A DNA stretch of 63,178 nucleotides from Mycobacterium simiae (GTDB taxonomy: Bacteria > Actinomycetota > Actinomycetes > Mycobacteriales > Mycobacteriaceae), in NCBI RefSeq assembly GCF_008370645.1, contig NZ_VTZN01000007.1, positions 1 to 63,178 of the forward strand. The letters are read 5' to 3'. The first letter of the stretch is position 1. Every line of letters begins with the position of its first letter. The notes beneath the pieces were generated by a model, which was given only the letters and a program-made list of their open reading frames with translations, searched no databases and was not told the DNA's origin. The position numbers and the translations under genes are program-made. Below are positions 25,101 through 34,305 of the stretch, piece after piece.

Positions 25101-25952
25101 GTGACTGAAACCACGGACTCCTCATCAGAGCGCGAGCCCGACCCTGCTCAGTCGGAGTCGAAGCCGTCTGTCCGCGACCCTGATACCTCCGGTGAGACTG
25201 CTGTGCCAGAGTCGACCGAAGCCGAGACGGATGAGTCGAAGTCCGCCAAGAAGTCGACGCTGCGGGAACTGGCGACACTGGCGGTTATTGCGGTGGTGCT
25301 GTACTACGTCATGTTGACCTTTGTGGCGCGCCCGTACTTGATCCCGTCGGAATCGATGGAGCCCACTCTGCACGGGTGTGCCACCTGCGTCGGTGATCGT
25401 ATCCTGGTGGACAAGCTCACCTATCGCTTCAGCTCACCGCAACCCGGTGATGTCATCGTCTTCCGGGGTCCGCCGTCGTGGAACGTGGGTTACAAATCGA
25501 TCCGCTCCAGCAACACCGTGCTGCGTTGGGTGCAGAACGGGCTGTCGTTCATTGGTTTCGTGCCTCCTGACGAAAACGACCTGGTCAAGAGGGTCATCGC
25601 GGTGGGCGGACAAACGGTCCAATGCCGGTCCGACACTGGCTTGACGGTCAACGGCAAGCCCCTCAAGGAGCCCTACCTGGATCCGGCCACCATGATGGCC
25701 GACCCGGCGGTTTATCCCTGCTTGGGCAGTGAGTTCGGGCCGGTCACTGTCCCGCCGGGGCGATTGTGGGTGATGGGCGACAACCGCACCCACTCGGCGG
25801 ATTCGCGCGCCCACTGCCCGATGCTGTGCACTGGCGACTCCATGGCGGGTACCGTGCCGATATCCAACGTCATCGGCAAGGCTAGGTTTATCGTGTGGCC
25901 GCCGTCGCGATGGGGTGTGGTGCGGTCGGTGAACCCTCAGCAAGGTCAGTAG
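25101..25952 (+). CDS. lepB: Type I signal peptidase LepB
   Basis: This 283-residue signal peptidase I cleaves Sec/Tat signal peptides at the outer face of the membrane. An acidic cytosolic N-terminus of about 55 residues precedes one membrane helix (about 56-76). The catalytic Ser85 lies in PSESMEPTL and Lys163 in [22 protein letters not shown] forms box E. The GTG at 25101 gives an N-terminus like Rv2903c. The catalytic domain has Cys residues in two mycobacterial insertions. Confidence 0.95.
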   Translation: MTETTDSSSEREPDPAQSESKPSVRDPDTSGETAVPESTEAETDESKSAKKSTLRELATLAVIAVVLYYVMLTFVARPYLIPSESMEPTLHGCATCVGDRILVDKLTYRFSSPQPGDVIVFRGPPSWNVGYKSIRSSNTVLRWVQNGLSFIGFVPPDENDLVKRVIAVGGQTVQCRSDTGLTVNGKPLKEPYLDPATMMADPAVYPCLGSEFGPVTVPPGRLWVMGDNRTHSADSRAHCPMLCTGDSMAGTVPISNVIGKARFIVWPPSRWGVVRSVNPQQGQ

Positions 25953-25954
25953 CC

Positions 25955-26671
25955 GTGGCCACCACCTGGCCACCGCGGAGGGTGATCCGTAAGTCTTCGG
26001 GGCTGCGCACGCTGGAGTCCGCGCTGCACCGCAGCGGGCTGGGGCCGGTCGCGGGCGTCGACGAGGTGGGCCGTGGTGCCTGCGCCGGCCCGTTGGTGGT
26101 TGCGGCCTGTGTACTCGGCCCGAATCGCCTGGAAAGCCTCGCGGCTCTTGATGATTCGAAGAAGCTTACCGAGCGGGTGCGAGAGCAGCTGTTTCCGTTG
26201 ATCCGCCGCTATGCGCTGGCTTACCACGTGGTAGTCATCCCGTCGTTCGAGGTGGACCGCCGCGGCGTGCACGTGGCCAACATCGAAGGCATGCGCCGTG
26301 CGGTGGCCGGGCTGTCGATGCGGCCCGGTTATGTGCTCAGCGATGGCTTTCGGGTGCCCGGGCTGGCGGTGCCGTCGCTGCCGGTGATCGGGGGCGATGC
26401 GGCGGCCGCATGTATTGCCGCGGCCAGCGTGCTCGCCAAGGTCAGCCGGGATCGGTTGATGGTCACGATGGACGGCAAGTACCCCGGATATGGTTTCGCC
26501 GAGCACAAGGGCTACAGCACACCCGCGCATAGCCTGGCGCTGGCGCAGCTGGGGCCCTGTCTCGAGCATCGCTACTCCTTTGTCAACGTCCGTCGGGTGG
26601 CGGGTGGGTCGGAAGTCGGGGCGGCCGATCGCGAACCGGGCCCTCCGGGGAAGCGCGGCGCGAGCCGGTGA
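25955..26671 (+). CDS. rnhB: Ribonuclease HII
   Basis: This 238-residue RNase HII removes ribonucleotides and RNA primers from RNA/DNA hybrids. The active site starts with [21 protein letters not shown] and SDGF supply further acidic residues. The GTG start lies two bases after lepB. A longer frame overlaps the lepB end and has no family similarity. The C-terminal extension after FVNVRRV is low-complexity, as in Rv2902c. Confidence 0.94.
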   Translation: MATTWPPRRVIRKSSGLRTLESALHRSGLGPVAGVDEVGRGACAGPLVVAACVLGPNRLESLAALDDSKKLTERVREQLFPLIRRYALAYHVVVIPSFEVDRRGVHVANIEGMRRAVAGLSMRPGYVLSDGFRVPGLAVPSLPVIGGDAAAACIAAASVLAKVSRDRLMVTMDGKYPGYGFAEHKGYSTPAHSLALAQLGPCLEHRYSFVNVRRVAGGSEVGAADREPGPPGKRGASR

Positions 26672-26794
26672 GGAAAGATGAGGCACGAGTTCCTACCTCG
26701 GCGACGGCGGGGGCCGCTTGGGGCAATTTGCGGCTTGGCGGGGCGCTGAGCGGGAAGTCTGGCGAAATTAGCTGGAAGAAGGACGTCTGAGCAG

Positions 26795-27100
26795 ATGAGT
26801 GCAGAGGATCTCGAAAAGTACGAAACCGAGATGGAGCTCTCGCTGTACCGCGAATACAAGGACATCGTCGGCCAGTTCAGCTATGTCGTGGAAACCGAGC
26901 GGCGCTTCTACCTGGCCAACAGTGTGGAGATGCTGCCACGCAACGCCGACGGTGAGGTGTACTTCGAGCTGCGACTCGCCGATGCTTGGGTCTGGGACAT
27001 GTACCGGCCGGCGCGGTTCGTCAAGCAAGTCCGGGTAGTCACCTTCAAAGACGTCAACATCGAGGAAGTGGAAAAGCCCGAGCTGCGGCTGCCCGAGTAG
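26795..27100 (+). CDS. DUF2469 protein (Rv2901c-like)
   Basis: This 101-residue protein is conserved throughout Actinobacteria. It is rich in charged residues with blocks such as MSAEDLEKYETEMELSLYRE and YFELRLADAWVWDMYR. No biochemical function is established. It lies downstream of rnhB, as in M. tuberculosis, after a gap of about 120 bp. The next M. tuberculosis gene, fdhF, is missing here. Confidence 0.9.
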   Translation: MSAEDLEKYETEMELSLYREYKDIVGQFSYVVETERRFYLANSVEMLPRNADGEVYFELRLADAWVWDMYRPARFVKQVRVVTFKDVNIEEVEKPELRLPE

Positions 27101-27105
27101 CTTTC

Positions 27106-27834
27106 CTAGCAGACCGCGGTGCGGTTACGCACCCTGTCCTGGGTGCCGGGCGGTAGCTGACCGCGGTTTTCGATGACCTTGCGCGCGACGTCAGCCAATT
27201 TGATGTTCAGGCCCTGGGACTGCCGCCGCAGCACGTCGAACGCCTCGTGCTCGGGCATGCGGTGCAGCAGCATCAACATGCCGACCGCCTTGCCGATCTC
27301 GCGGTTGCTGAGCAAGCCCCGGCGCAGGCTGGCGGCGTCTTCCCCATGAGCGATGGCATTGACGGCCACGCTGGCAAACGATGCCAGCACTGCCGCGCGT
27401 CCGGCGGACTCGGTGTCGAACCGGTTGGGGGCGTCGCTGAAGAGGTTGAGCGCGGCGCCTTTGTGCTTGTCGACCAAGAGCCGAAATCCCATTGCGCCGC
27501 GGACCGGCGTCTCGGCGAGCAGCAATGCTGCGAACTTGGGCCACTGGCTGGGCGTGGTCAGGTCCGTCTCAATCTGCGGGGTTTCTTCCTCGATTGCGTC
27601 GATGCAGGGGCCGTCACCGGCGCGCTGCTCGAGTTCGTCGACATGCTGCGCAAGCCGGTCGCTGGCGCCCACGGTGACGTACTGATCATTGCGGCGCACC
27701 AGCAGGCTGGCGTGGTCGCAGCCGGGAACGATCAGGGTTGCGGCGACGCAGATAGCGGCGTAGATCTCCGGGGCCTCCGCTCCCTGATAGATGATCTCGG
27801 CGAGGGCGGAGAAGACGGTCGCGGGGTCGGCCAT
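27106..27834 (-). CDS. GAF-ANTAR domain regulator
   Basis: This 242-residue protein combines an N-terminal GAF domain (about residues 20-150) with a C-terminal ANTAR RNA-binding domain (LLSNREIGKAVGMLMLLHRM, then EAFDVLRRQSQ). ANTAR proteins bind dual-hairpin RNAs and act as antiterminators. The ATG at 27834 is chosen for the GGAG six bases upstream; the frame is open 38 codons further. It lies where fdhF would be in M. tuberculosis, transcribed opposite to its neighbours. It ends six bases from the DUF2469 stop. Confidence 0.85.
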   Translation of the reverse strand: MADPATVFSALAEIIYQGAEAPEIYAAICVAATLIVPGCDHASLLVRRNDQYVTVGASDRLAQHVDELEQRAGDGPCIDAIEEETPQIETDLTTPSQWPKFAALLLAETPVRGAMGFRLLVDKHKGAALNLFSDAPNRFDTESAGRAAVLASFASVAVNAIAHGEDAASLRRGLLSNREIGKAVGMLMLLHRMPEHEAFDVLRRQSQGLNIKLADVARKVIENRGQLPPGTQDRVRNRTAVC

Positions 27835-27944
27835 GGTTTCTCCGGGTGGTGAATCCGGCGGGCCGGCGTTCAGTGGGTTCGCCACGTTTTCCCTCACTTC
27901 GATGCTGTCGGCTGGCCGTAGGTTACTGATTATTGACGACGCCC

Positions 27945-28790
27945 TCAAACTCCGACGGCGTGTTCCAATTCTGCAGGTGCGCCACGCTGCGCCGGCATCC
28001 GACTAGCCCGAAGTCGAGATTATCGGCGTTGTGGTGACCGTGATGTTGATCGCCCGACCATCCAGGGCGATCGACAGCGGATAATTGCCGGTCAACCGTG
28101 CGCCTCGCCAATGCAGCGGGTCGGGTGCGCCTGGCACATTCGAAATGACGATGTCGAAGGGCGGCGGAGCGGTGGCCACAAATCCAGGAATCAGGGCACA
28201 AACCAGCCCGCCGGTGAGGAAAGCGGACAGCGCCAACGCTGTATTCGGGGAAGCTGCGTGAAGACTTCCTTGTTGCGGCGCATCGACTCGTTGATTCCGC
28301 GCAGGCGGTGCGCCGGGTCCTCGACATGGGTGTGCAGATTGCACAAGACGGTGCCCACCATATGGCCGCCGCCGTCGGAGTTGTCTTCCCTGCGCAGGCT
28401 CACTGGCACCATCGCGATCAATGGCGTGCTGGGAAGCGCGCGCTGCTCGATCAGATAGGCGCGCAGGGCGCCGGCCGACAGCGCCAGGACGTCGTTAACG
28501 GTGACGGCTGCGGCGTTTTGACCGCTTTGATGCGCCGCGACCCGGCGTGCGCCGCCGATCCTGACGTTAGCCATCGTCTTGGGAGACCCCATCCTGCAGT
28601 GCATGGTGGAACGTGACGTACACCGCGTAGCGACCATCGTTGAGGCCCTCCACCAGGTGTGCTTCCCACCGCGGCCGGTGCCGATCGAGCAGGCCGTCGT
28701 GCAACCGGGAGGCCAGCTCGATTCGAGCAGCTCGCGTACCCGGCCCGGGCGGGGCAGGGCGGACCTGCGGAAGTGGTAATCAAGCTCGAC
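27945..28790 (-). pseudogene. Wax ester synthase/diacylglycerol acyltransferase (WS/DGAT) relic
   Basis: Fragments in different minus-strand frames reproduce a WS/DGAT-type acyltransferase. From the 5' side they are: a block with LPRPGRVREL, then LHDGLLDRHRPRWEAHLVEG; the catalytic HHALQDG near 28590-28607; then, after a missing central segment, TVNDVLALSAGALRAYL, MVPVSLRRED, LCNLHTHVEDPAHRL; and FDIVISNVPG and NADNLDFGLVGC close to 27945-28150. The N-terminus and the middle are deleted and several frameshifts occur, so no functional enzyme is made. Such enzymes make storage triacylglycerol or wax esters. Confidence 0.85.
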
Positions 28791-29324
28791 GTCGTTGTCA
28801 AACGTTCAGGCGAGGTTGGTGACGGGTCGCTGCAGGTGTTTGTGCTGCGGCCATGTATTGCCGCCGGGCCCAAAGCTCTTGCCTTAGCCGAAGCAATCAC
28901 CGGTAAGCGGCCGCCGAGTCTGGTGCGCGCGGTGATGAAGGCGGTGCCACTGTTCAAGCCGATGGTGCCGGATCCCGGTTTCCCGTTGCAGCTGGTGCAC
29001 CATGACGACGTGGCGAGTGGGATCGCACTGGCGGCGACCGCCCCGGTGTCGCCAGGGCGATACAACTTGGCCGGTGATGGGACGGTGACGCTTACTGACG
29101 TGGCCAGGGCGCTTGGTGGCCGGCCGGTGCGGGTTCCTGCCGTTGCCGCTTCGGCCGCGTCGGCGGCGATTGCCCGGTTGCCGCTGCTACCTTCCCTGTT
29201 CGAATGGCTGCATGTAGCAAGGACATCGGTGGTAATGGACACCTCCAAAGCCAAACGGGACCTGGGTTGGCGACCAACCCATTCGTCGGCGGAGACCTTG
29301 GCGACGCTGGCTTCAGCGGTGTGA
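28782..29324 (+). pseudogene. NAD-dependent epimerase/dehydratase, truncated C-terminal half
   Basis: About 180 codons encode the substrate-binding half of an extended SDR: VFVLRPCIAAGPKALALAEA, HHDDVASGIALA, GRYNLAGDGTVTLTDVARAL and DTSKAKRDLGWRP. The Rossmann nucleotide-binding half with GxxGxxG is absent; the sequence upstream belongs to the WS/DGAT relic on the opposite strand. The frame is still open to the stop at 29324, so truncation may be fairly recent. It cannot bind NAD alone and is probably non-functional. Confidence 0.8.
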
Positions 29325-29406
29325 TGCTGGCCGGCGCGCAGCCGAGGTAGGTTGAGGCCGTGTTGCAATGCTCGGCTGCGGCGTCGCCGGCACCGGAAGT
29401 GGCCCA

Positions 29407-30228
29407 GTGGGGTACGTAACGGCGCGCCGCCAGGTTCAGCATCGTGCCGCCGGTCGCGTATTAACCCGTCCGGAAACCCTGGCCGTCGAGGAGCCGTTGG
29501 AGATTCGGGTCAACGGGCTGTCGGTCACCGTCACCATGCGCACGCCAGGTTCGGATTTCGAACTCGCACAAGGTTTTCTGCTTACCGAGGGCGTGATCGC
29601 CGGTCGTGCAGACGTGCTGACGGTGCGTTACTGCGGCGGACGCGGTGTGGACGGGGTCAACACCTACAACGTTGTCGACGCGACGCTGGCGCCCGGTGTC
29701 GCGCCTCCCGACCTCGATGTCACCCGCAACTTCTACACCACCTCGTCGTGCGGGATCTGCGGCAAAGCGTCCCTGGAGGCGGTACGGCTGATCAGTCAGT
29801 TCTCTCCCGGTGCCGATCCGGCCACCGTCACCGTCGCCGCTCTCACCTCGATGCCCGACCAACTACGCGGTGCGCAAAAGCTTTTCGCCAGCACCGGGGG
29901 GTTGCACGCCGCGGCATTGTTCGGCGCGGACGGCACCATGCTCGTGGTGCGCGAAGACATCGGCCGGCACAACGCGGTCGATAAAGTCATCGGTTGGGCG
30001 CTGGAACACGACCGGGTACCGCTGACAGCATCGGCGTTGCTGGTCAGCGGACGCGCGTCGTTCGAGCTGACCCAAAAGGCGGTGATGGCGGGGATTCCGT
30101 TGCTGGCTGCGGTTTCTGCGCCGTCCTCGCTGGCGGTTTCCCTGGCCGAGGAGGCCGGGATCACGCTCGTGGCGTTCCTGAGACAGGACTCGATGAACAT
30201 CTACACCAGGCCCGACCGCATCGCCTAG
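29407..30228 (+). CDS. fdhD: Formate dehydrogenase accessory sulfurtransferase FdhD
   Basis: This 273-residue FdhD transfers sulfur from IscS to the molybdenum cofactor of formate dehydrogenase. The key cysteine pair is C115-G-I-C118 in [26 protein letters not shown] and [11 protein letters not shown] follow. The GTG at 29407 gives GYVTARRQV as in Rv2899c. The target gene fdhF, which is just upstream in M. tuberculosis, is missing; this interval holds only relics. FdhD may serve another molybdoenzyme elsewhere or be on its way to loss. Confidence 0.93.
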   Translation: MGYVTARRQVQHRAAGRVLTRPETLAVEEPLEIRVNGLSVTVTMRTPGSDFELAQGFLLTEGVIAGRADVLTVRYCGGRGVDGVNTYNVVDATLAPGVAPPDLDVTRNFYTTSSCGICGKASLEAVRLISQFSPGADPATVTVAALTSMPDQLRGAQKLFASTGGLHAAALFGADGTMLVVREDIGRHNAVDKVIGWALEHDRVPLTASALLVSGRASFELTQKAVMAGIPLLAAVSAPSSLAVSLAEEAGITLVAFLRQDSMNIYTRPDRIA

Positions 30229-30336
30229 CCGATGTCCTGTGGACGAGTGCGCGACTGTGGACAACCTGTCGTTATTGCGCCGCTCAGGCCGGCAACCCAA
30301 GGTTCGATGTCGGGGCCGACGTGCACGCTGGCCGAC

Positions 30337-30714
30337 ATGACGACCCAACAGACGATGACGCGGGCCCAACTCGGCGCCCTTGGTGAGCAATTGGCGGTGG
30401 AGCATCTGAGGGATCTCGGGCTGCAGATCCTGAATCGCAATTGGCGCTGCCGCTATGGCGAACTCGATGTGATCGCTTACGACCCGGCCGCCCGCACGGT
30501 GGTGTTCGTCGAAGTCAAGACTCGCACCGGCGACGGGTATGGCGGGCTGGCGCAAGCGGTCACCGAATGGAAGCTCCGCCGGCTGCGCCGGCTCGCCGCG
30601 GTGTGGTTGGCCGGTCAAGGCCAACGCTGGCCCGCGGTCCGCATCGATGTGATCGGCGTTCGGATCGGCCGCCGCCGTACTCCCGAGCTCACCCACCAAC
30701 AGGGCATCGGCTGA
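30337..30714 (+). CDS. YraN/UPF0102 family endonuclease-like protein (Rv2898c-like)
   Basis: This 125-residue protein has a restriction-endonuclease-like fold: LGALGEQLAVEHL, NRNWRCRYGELDVIAYD and VFVEVKTRTGDGYGG. The E...D...ExK pattern fits a PD-(D/E)xK site. It overlaps comM by one base (TGATG). It is linked with comM and dprA in most Actinobacteria, suggesting a role in DNA processing, but its activity is unproven. Confidence 0.92.
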   Translation: MTTQQTMTRAQLGALGEQLAVEHLRDLGLQILNRNWRCRYGELDVIAYDPAARTVVFVEVKTRTGDGYGGLAQAVTEWKLRRLRRLAAVWLAGQGQRWPAVRIDVIGVRIGRRRTPELTHQQGIG

Positions 30715-32225
30715 TGGCACTGGGGCGTGCCTTCTCGGTCGCGGTGTGTGGGCTAGACGGCAAGATTGTGGAAATCGAAGCCGACATCACCTCCGGGCTG
30801 CCGGGTGTGCATCTGGTGGGTCTGCCCGACGCGGCGTTGCAGGAGTCCCGCGATCGGGTCCGCGCAGCGGTCACCAATTGCGGAAACACCTGGCCCATGG
30901 CCCGGCTGACGCTCGCGTTATCGCCGGCGACGCTGCCGAAGGTGGGGTCGGTCTACGACATCGCTTTGGCGTCCGCGGTGCTGTCGGCTCAGCGGAGAAA
31001 CCCGTGGCACCGCCTGGAAAAGACAGTGTTGTTGGGGGAGTTGTCGCTGGACGGCCGGGTGCGGGCGGTGCGCGGAGTGCTTCCCGCCGTGTTGGCTGCC
31101 AAGCGTGAGGGCTGGCCGGCAGTCGTAGTTCCAGCGGACAACCTGGCCGAGGCGAGCTTGGTGGCCGGCATCGACGTCTGGGGTGTTCGTACCCTCGGCC
31201 AATTACAGAGCTGGCTTAAAGGGTCAGCCGGTTTGTGCGACCGGGTGGTGCCCGCCGCGACCGTCGAGGAGCCGTCGGCGGATCTGGCCGATGTCGTGGG
31301 GCAATCACAAGCGCGTTTCGCTGTTGAGGTGGCGGCAGCCGGCGGGCATCACCTGATGCTGACCGGCCCGCCCGGAGTGGGCAAGACAATGCTGGCGCAA
31401 CGCCTTCCGGGCCTGCTGCCGCGACTGTCGGATGGCGAATCGCTGGAGGTCACCGCGATTCACTCGGTTGCTGGCCTGTTGTCGGGGGACACGCCGTTGA
31501 TCACCAGGCCGCCGTTCGTGGCGCCGCATCACAGTTCCAGCGTGGCGGCGCTGGTCGGTGGGGGCTCGGGCATGGCCCGTCCGGGCGCGGTAAGCCGTGC
31601 CCATCGTGGCGTGTTGTTTCTCGACGAGTGCGCTGAGATTAGCGTCAGCGCTTTGGAAGCATTACGAACTCCGTTGGAGGACGGAGAAATTCGTCTTGCC
31701 CGCCGCGACGGGGTGGCGTGTTATCCGGCCCGGTTTCAGCTCGTGCTGGCCGCCAATCCGTGCCCGTGTGCCCCGGCGGATCCGCGGGACTGCATCTGCG
31801 CGGGTGCCGTCAAGCGGCGCTATCTGGGCAAGCTGTCGGGGCCATTGCTGGACCGGGTGGACCTGAGGGTGCAGATGCATCCGGTGCGAGCCGGCGCATT
31901 TTCGGCCGCAGGCGGGGAAGCGACTGCACAGGTTCGCCAGCGGGTAGCGCTGGCTCGGGAATCGGCCGCCGAGCGGTGGCGACCGCATGGTTTTCGCACC
32001 AACGCCGAAGTCAGCGGGTCGCTGCTGCGGCGTAAGTTCCGCCTGGGCAACGCAGCCATGGAGCCGCTGCGCACCGCGCTGGATCGCGGGCTACTCAGCA
32101 TTCGCGGAGTAGATCGCACCCTGCGGGTTGCGTGGAGCCTGGCGGACTTGGCAGGTCGGGCCTCGCCCAGACTCGACGACGTTGGCACCGCGCTGAGCTT
32201 CCGACAACTGGGTGCGTCGCGATGA
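30714..32225 (+). CDS. comM: ComM-like AAA+ ATPase (YifB family, Mg chelatase-like)
   Basis: This 503-residue protein has the same length as Rv2897c. An N-terminal Lon-like domain (VCGLDGKIVEIEADITSGLP) precedes a AAA+ core with Walker A TGPPGVGKT at about 217-225, Walker B VLFLDECAE, and a C-terminal helical domain. ComM of other bacteria is a hexameric branch-migration helicase for integrating DNA. It overlaps yraN at the start and dprA (ATGA) at the stop. Confidence 0.93.
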   Translation: MALGRAFSVAVCGLDGKIVEIEADITSGLPGVHLVGLPDAALQESRDRVRAAVTNCGNTWPMARLTLALSPATLPKVGSVYDIALASAVLSAQRRNPWHRLEKTVLLGELSLDGRVRAVRGVLPAVLAAKREGWPAVVVPADNLAEASLVAGIDVWGVRTLGQLQSWLKGSAGLCDRVVPAATVEEPSADLADVVGQSQARFAVEVAAAGGHHLMLTGPPGVGKTMLAQRLPGLLPRLSDGESLEVTAIHSVAGLLSGDTPLITRPPFVAPHHSSSVAALVGGGSGMARPGAVSRAHRGVLFLDECAEISVSALEALRTPLEDGEIRLARRDGVACYPARFQLVLAANPCPCAPADPRDCICAGAVKRRYLGKLSGPLLDRVDLRVQMHPVRAGAFSAAGGEATAQVRQRVALARESAAERWRPHGFRTNAEVSGSLLRRKFRLGNAAMEPLRTALDRGLLSIRGVDRTLRVAWSLADLAGRASPRLDDVGTALSFRQLGASR

Positions 32226-33397
32226 GCACACCCGCCTGCGTATTGCGGGCCTGGGCATATTTGTCCCGAGTGGCAGAGCCGCCCTGCGCGAAACTGACCG
32301 CGCTGGTGCGAAGCGTTGGCCCCGTGGAGGCTGCCGAGCGGGTACGGCGTGGCCTGGTCGACGCAGAACTGGCGTGCCATATCCAGGCCCGGCGTGGCAT
32401 CGATCGGTCCGCAGCAGATCTCGAGATACTCGAGCGCCGTGGTGGGCGCTTGATCACGCCCGACGACGACGAATGGCCGCTGCTTGCCTTCGCCGCCATC
32501 GGCGGGTCCGCGATGCGCGCGAAACCGCGGGCCACGGCGCCGATGGTGTTATGGGCTCGGGGACCTGCGCGCCTCGACGAGGTGGCGCGACGCGCCGCCG
32601 CCATCGTCGGGACCCGGGCCGCAACGGCATACGGCGAGCACATGGCCGCAGACTTGGCTGCCGGCCTGGCCATGCGCGACGTCGCTGTGGTCTCCGGCGG
32701 TGCCTACGGCATCGACGGCGCAGCCCACCGCGCGGCGCTCGGCTGCGACGGCATCACGGTGGCAGTGCTAGCCGGCGGCATCGACGTACCCTACCCCAGC
32801 GGGCATTCGGCGCTGCTGCATCGCATCGGCCAGAACGGGCTGCTGATCACGGAATACCCGCCGGGTGTGGGGCCGGCCCGGCACCGGTTCTTGACCCGCA
32901 ACCGGCTGGTCGCCGCCGTTGCCGGTGCGGCCGTCGTGGTGGAAGCGGGCCTGCGCAGCGGCGCCGCGAATACCGCGGCGTGGGCTCGGGCGCTTGGCCG
33001 GGTGGTGGCGGCGGTGCCCGGGCCGGTGACGTCGTCAGCCTCCGCAGGCTGTCATGCCATGCTGCGCAGCGGTGCAGAGTTGATCACCCGAGTTGACGAC
33101 ATTGTCGAGCTCGTCGGTGGCATTGGTGAGCTGGCCGCCGAGGAGCCCCGTGCCGGCTCGGTTCTGGACGGGCTCGGCGATGGCGAGCGCCGTGTGTACG
33201 AAGCGTTACCGGGCCGGGGCGCGGCAAGTGTCGACGAGATCGCGATCGCTTCCGGGCTGGTGCCCGAGCAGGTGCTGGGGCCGCTGGCCATCCTGGAGGT
33301 GGCCGGGCTGGCCCGGCGCGACGACGGCCGCTGGCGCATCGTGCGCGGCGGTCAGGCCCGGGTCGTGCCCAGGACCTCCCCGGCGCGGCTCGTATAG
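32222..33397 (+). CDS. dprA: DNA processing protein DprA
   Basis: This 391-residue DprA/Smf protein has the Rossmann-like core with AAIVGTRAATAYGEHMAADLA, SGGAYGIDGAAHRAAL, FLTRNRLVAA and VVVEAGLRSGAANTAAWA, followed by a C-terminal winged helix with DEIAIASGLVPEQVLGPL. DprA binds single-stranded DNA and loads RecA during transformation or recombination. Its start is coupled to comM by ATGA. Confidence 0.94.
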   Translation: MSTPACVLRAWAYLSRVAEPPCAKLTALVRSVGPVEAAERVRRGLVDAELACHIQARRGIDRSAADLEILERRGGRLITPDDDEWPLLAFAAIGGSAMRAKPRATAPMVLWARGPARLDEVARRAAAIVGTRAATAYGEHMAADLAAGLAMRDVAVVSGGAYGIDGAAHRAALGCDGITVAVLAGGIDVPYPSGHSALLHRIGQNGLLITEYPPGVGPARHRFLTRNRLVAAVAGAAVVVEAGLRSGAANTAAWARALGRVVAAVPGPVTSSASAGCHAMLRSGAELITRVDDIVELVGGIGELAAEEPRAGSVLDGLGDGERRVYEALPGRGAASVDEIAIASGLVPEQVLGPLAILEVAGLARRDDGRWRIVRGGQARVVPRTSPARLV

Positions 33398-33432
33398 TCG
33401 ACAAGGGGTCGGATCTGGACACAGGAGGACAC

Positions 33433-34281
33433 GTGGCGGGTCGACCACTGCAGACCTTCGAAGTCATCGGTACCCACCAACTCACACCCCACATGGTTCG
33501 GGTGCGGCTCGGTGGAAGCGGCTTCGACACATTCATTCCCAGCGATTTCACCGACTCCTACGTGAAGCTGGTCTTCGTTCCCAGCGATGTCGATGTCTCG
33601 CAGATGCCCCGGCCGCTGACACTGGACAGCTTCGCCGGCATTCCGCCCGAAAAGCAGCCTTCGGTACGGACCATGACCGTCCGTCGGGTCGACACCGCAG
33701 CACGTGAAATCACGACCGACATCGTGGTGCACGGCGAACACGGGATAGCCGGTCAATGGGCGGCGTCGGCTCAGCCCGGTGAGATCGTCTACCTGATGGG
33801 TCCCGGTGGTGCCTACACTCCCGACCCGGCCGCCGACTGGCACCTGCTGGCCGGTGACGAATCCGCGCTGCCGGCTATCGCCGCCGCGCTGCAAGCTTTG
33901 CCCCGCGACGCCGTTGGCAAGGCGTTCATCGAGGTGGCCGGCCCCGACGACGAGATCGATTTGACCGCACCGGAATCCGTCGAGGTGAATTGGGTCTACC
34001 GAGGTGGCCGCGCGGATCTGGTTCCCGAGGATCGCGCCGGTGATCAGGCACCACTGATTGAGGCAGTTACGACCGCGCAATGGCTGCCGGGACAGGTGCA
34101 CGTTTTCATCCACGGCGAAGCACAAGCTGTCATGCACAACCTGCGGCCCTACATTCGTAACGAGCGCGGTGTGGACGTCAAGTGGGCGTCGTCGATTTCC
34201 GGTTATTGGCGGCGCGGACGCACCGAAGAGACGTTCCGGCAGTGGAAGCGGGAATTAGCTGAGGCAGAAGCCGCCGGCTAG
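33433..34281 (+). CDS. viuB: Siderophore-interacting FAD-binding reductase ViuB
   Basis: This 282-residue siderophore-interacting protein has an FAD-binding beta barrel (RPLTLDSF, MTVRRVD) and a NAD(P)H domain (HLLAGDESALPAIAAAL), with a C-terminal VHVFIHGEAQAVM and SGYWRRGRTEE. It probably reduces ferric siderophores to release iron in the cytosol. The start GTG has AGGAGG upstream. No IdeR box was identified by eye in the short upstream gap. Confidence 0.93.
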   Translation: MAGRPLQTFEVIGTHQLTPHMVRVRLGGSGFDTFIPSDFTDSYVKLVFVPSDVDVSQMPRPLTLDSFAGIPPEKQPSVRTMTVRRVDTAAREITTDIVVHGEHGIAGQWAASAQPGEIVYLMGPGGAYTPDPAADWHLLAGDESALPAIAAALQALPRDAVGKAFIEVAGPDDEIDLTAPESVEVNWVYRGGRADLVPEDRAGDQAPLIEAVTTAQWLPGQVHVFIHGEAQAVMHNLRPYIRNERGVDVKWASSISGYWRRGRTEETFRQWKRELAEAEAAG

Positions 34282-34305
34282 GCATCGAGCTGGCATTCTC
34301 ATCGC

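Noticed and set aside
28659..28781. N-terminal part of the epimerase frame as a start of a functional gene
   Set aside because: This segment is antisense to the WS/DGAT relic and contains no Rossmann motif.
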